A stretch of 6,637 bases of DNA. Source: Treponema sp. GTDB lineage: Bacteria; Spirochaetota; Spirochaetia; Treponematales; Treponemataceae. A model generated the notes under the pieces. That model did no database searches. It was not told the DNA's origin and was given only the letters and a program-made list of their open reading frames with translations. A program made the position numbers and the translations under genes. The stretch is from the NCBI GenBank assembly GCA_017453705.1, contig JAFTEK010000154.1, positions 1-6,637 on the forward strand. Direction: 5' to 3'. Numbering within the stretch: position 1 is the first letter of the stretch; every line of letters starts with the position of its first letter. Of the stretch, positions 6,410 through 6,637 are shown piece after piece.

Positions 6410-6437
6410 TTGTCGGCAATTTGTAAGGCCAGGTTTA
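6410..6437 (-). promoter_or_regulatory. Sigma-28 (FliA)-like promoter upstream of gene B
   Basis: On the minus strand TAAA (6434-6437) and GCCGACAA (6410-6417) are separated by 16 bases. The -10 matches the sigma-28 consensus GCCGATAA at 7 of 8 positions, and the spacing is one base above the usual 15. The arrangement is the same as before gene C, including the shared ATTGCCGA. The predicted start, near 6403, leaves a leader of about 16 bases. No sigma-70-type pair fits this region. Confidence 0.5.
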
Positions 6438-6442
6438 AGACC

Positions 6443-6483
6443 TGAGCCTGTTTCAAAAGTGACCGAGTTTAAAAACAGGCTCA
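6443..6483. repeat. 41-base inverted repeat after the partial gene, terminator-like
   Basis: Perfect 11-base arms, TGAGCCTGTTT and its complement, lie at 6443-6453 and 6473-6483 with a 19-base loop. The element begins 5 bases after the stop of the upstream gene, so it is placed like a terminator. No T-run follows the stem on the minus strand, so termination, if any, would be atypical. The left arm plus CAAA matches the element at 2075-2148. Confidence 0.65.
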
Positions 6484-6488
6484 AGCTC

Positions 6489-6637
6489 CTAATCCGACGA
6501 GGAGGAGCTTTCCAAGCTTGAATCCCTGTACTCTACGGTCGTCGGCTGGGCTGGAACAGTAGAAAGAGGCTCTGAATCCTTCTTGGCGTCCTGCTCCTTC
6601 TTTGCCTCGGCCTCCTTCTTGGCCTTTTCCTTCTCAG
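6489..6637 (-). CDS. C-terminal end of an unidentified protein (gene A; start outside window)
   Basis: 48 codons and a TAG stop are visible. The segment starts with an alternating Lys/Glu/Ala stretch (EKEKAKKEAEAKKEQDAKKD), probably a charged helix or coiled-coil linker, and ends in a Ser-rich tail (LESSSSSD). No domain is recognisable in what remains, and the product cannot be named. The codon pattern resembles the linkers of the downstream genes, so a further envelope protein is possible but not shown. It shares the strand of the genes below, but an inverted repeat and a predicted promoter separate it from gene B. Confidence 0.72.
   Translation of the reverse strand, partial: EKEKAKKEAEAKKEQDAKKDSEPLSTVPAQPTTVEYRDSSLESSSSSD

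Noticed and set aside
6388..6456. Extended gene B from a TTG at 6456
   Set aside because: The extra 23 residues precede a complete signal peptide, begin inside an inverted repeat and overlap the predicted promoter, so the ATG at 6387 is preferred.

Overview
The window looks like chromosomal DNA of a spirochaete, most likely a Treponema-type species of moderate G+C. This is inferred from the character of the proteins: a CheR/CheB pair with a long CheB linker, and exported proteins ending in SPOR domains. No rRNA or other taxonomic marker is present. All six genes lie on the minus strand, so transcription runs from the high-coordinate end to the low end. There are no mobile elements, CRISPR arrays, tRNAs or rRNAs.

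Layout in transcription order. (1) 6489-6637: the last 48 codons of a Lys/Glu/Ala-rich protein whose start lies outside the window. (2) 6443-6483: an inverted repeat just after its stop. (3) 6410-6437: a sigma-28-like promoter leading into gene B (5377-6387), an exported helical-repeat protein with a C-terminal SPOR domain. (4) 5360-5387: a second sigma-28-like promoter inside the end of gene B, leading into gene C (4810-5337, exported, function unknown) and gene D (2146-4800, an 884-residue exported protein with an RlpA-like barrel, a huge Pro/Glu/Ala/Lys linker and a SPOR domain). C and D are 9 bases apart. (5) 1982-2145: an intergenic region with a second inverted repeat sharing arm sequence with the first, a palindrome with overlapping direct repeats, and a strong housekeeping-type promoter. 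(6) cheR (1166-1981) and cheB (1-1158, cut by the window edge) as a tightly spaced pair.

Functional picture. CheR and CheB are the methyltransferase and methylesterase that adapt chemoreceptors. The upstream block is an envelope module: two SPOR proteins, expected to bind denuded glycan in peptidoglycan at division sites, around an unknown exported protein. The most interesting points are the two matching sigma-28-like promoters before the envelope genes, which could tie them to the motility regulon; an apparently leaderless cheR mRNA with a palindrome over its -35 box; and a gene D barrel that seems to have lost its lytic residues. All of these are inferences from sequence alone.
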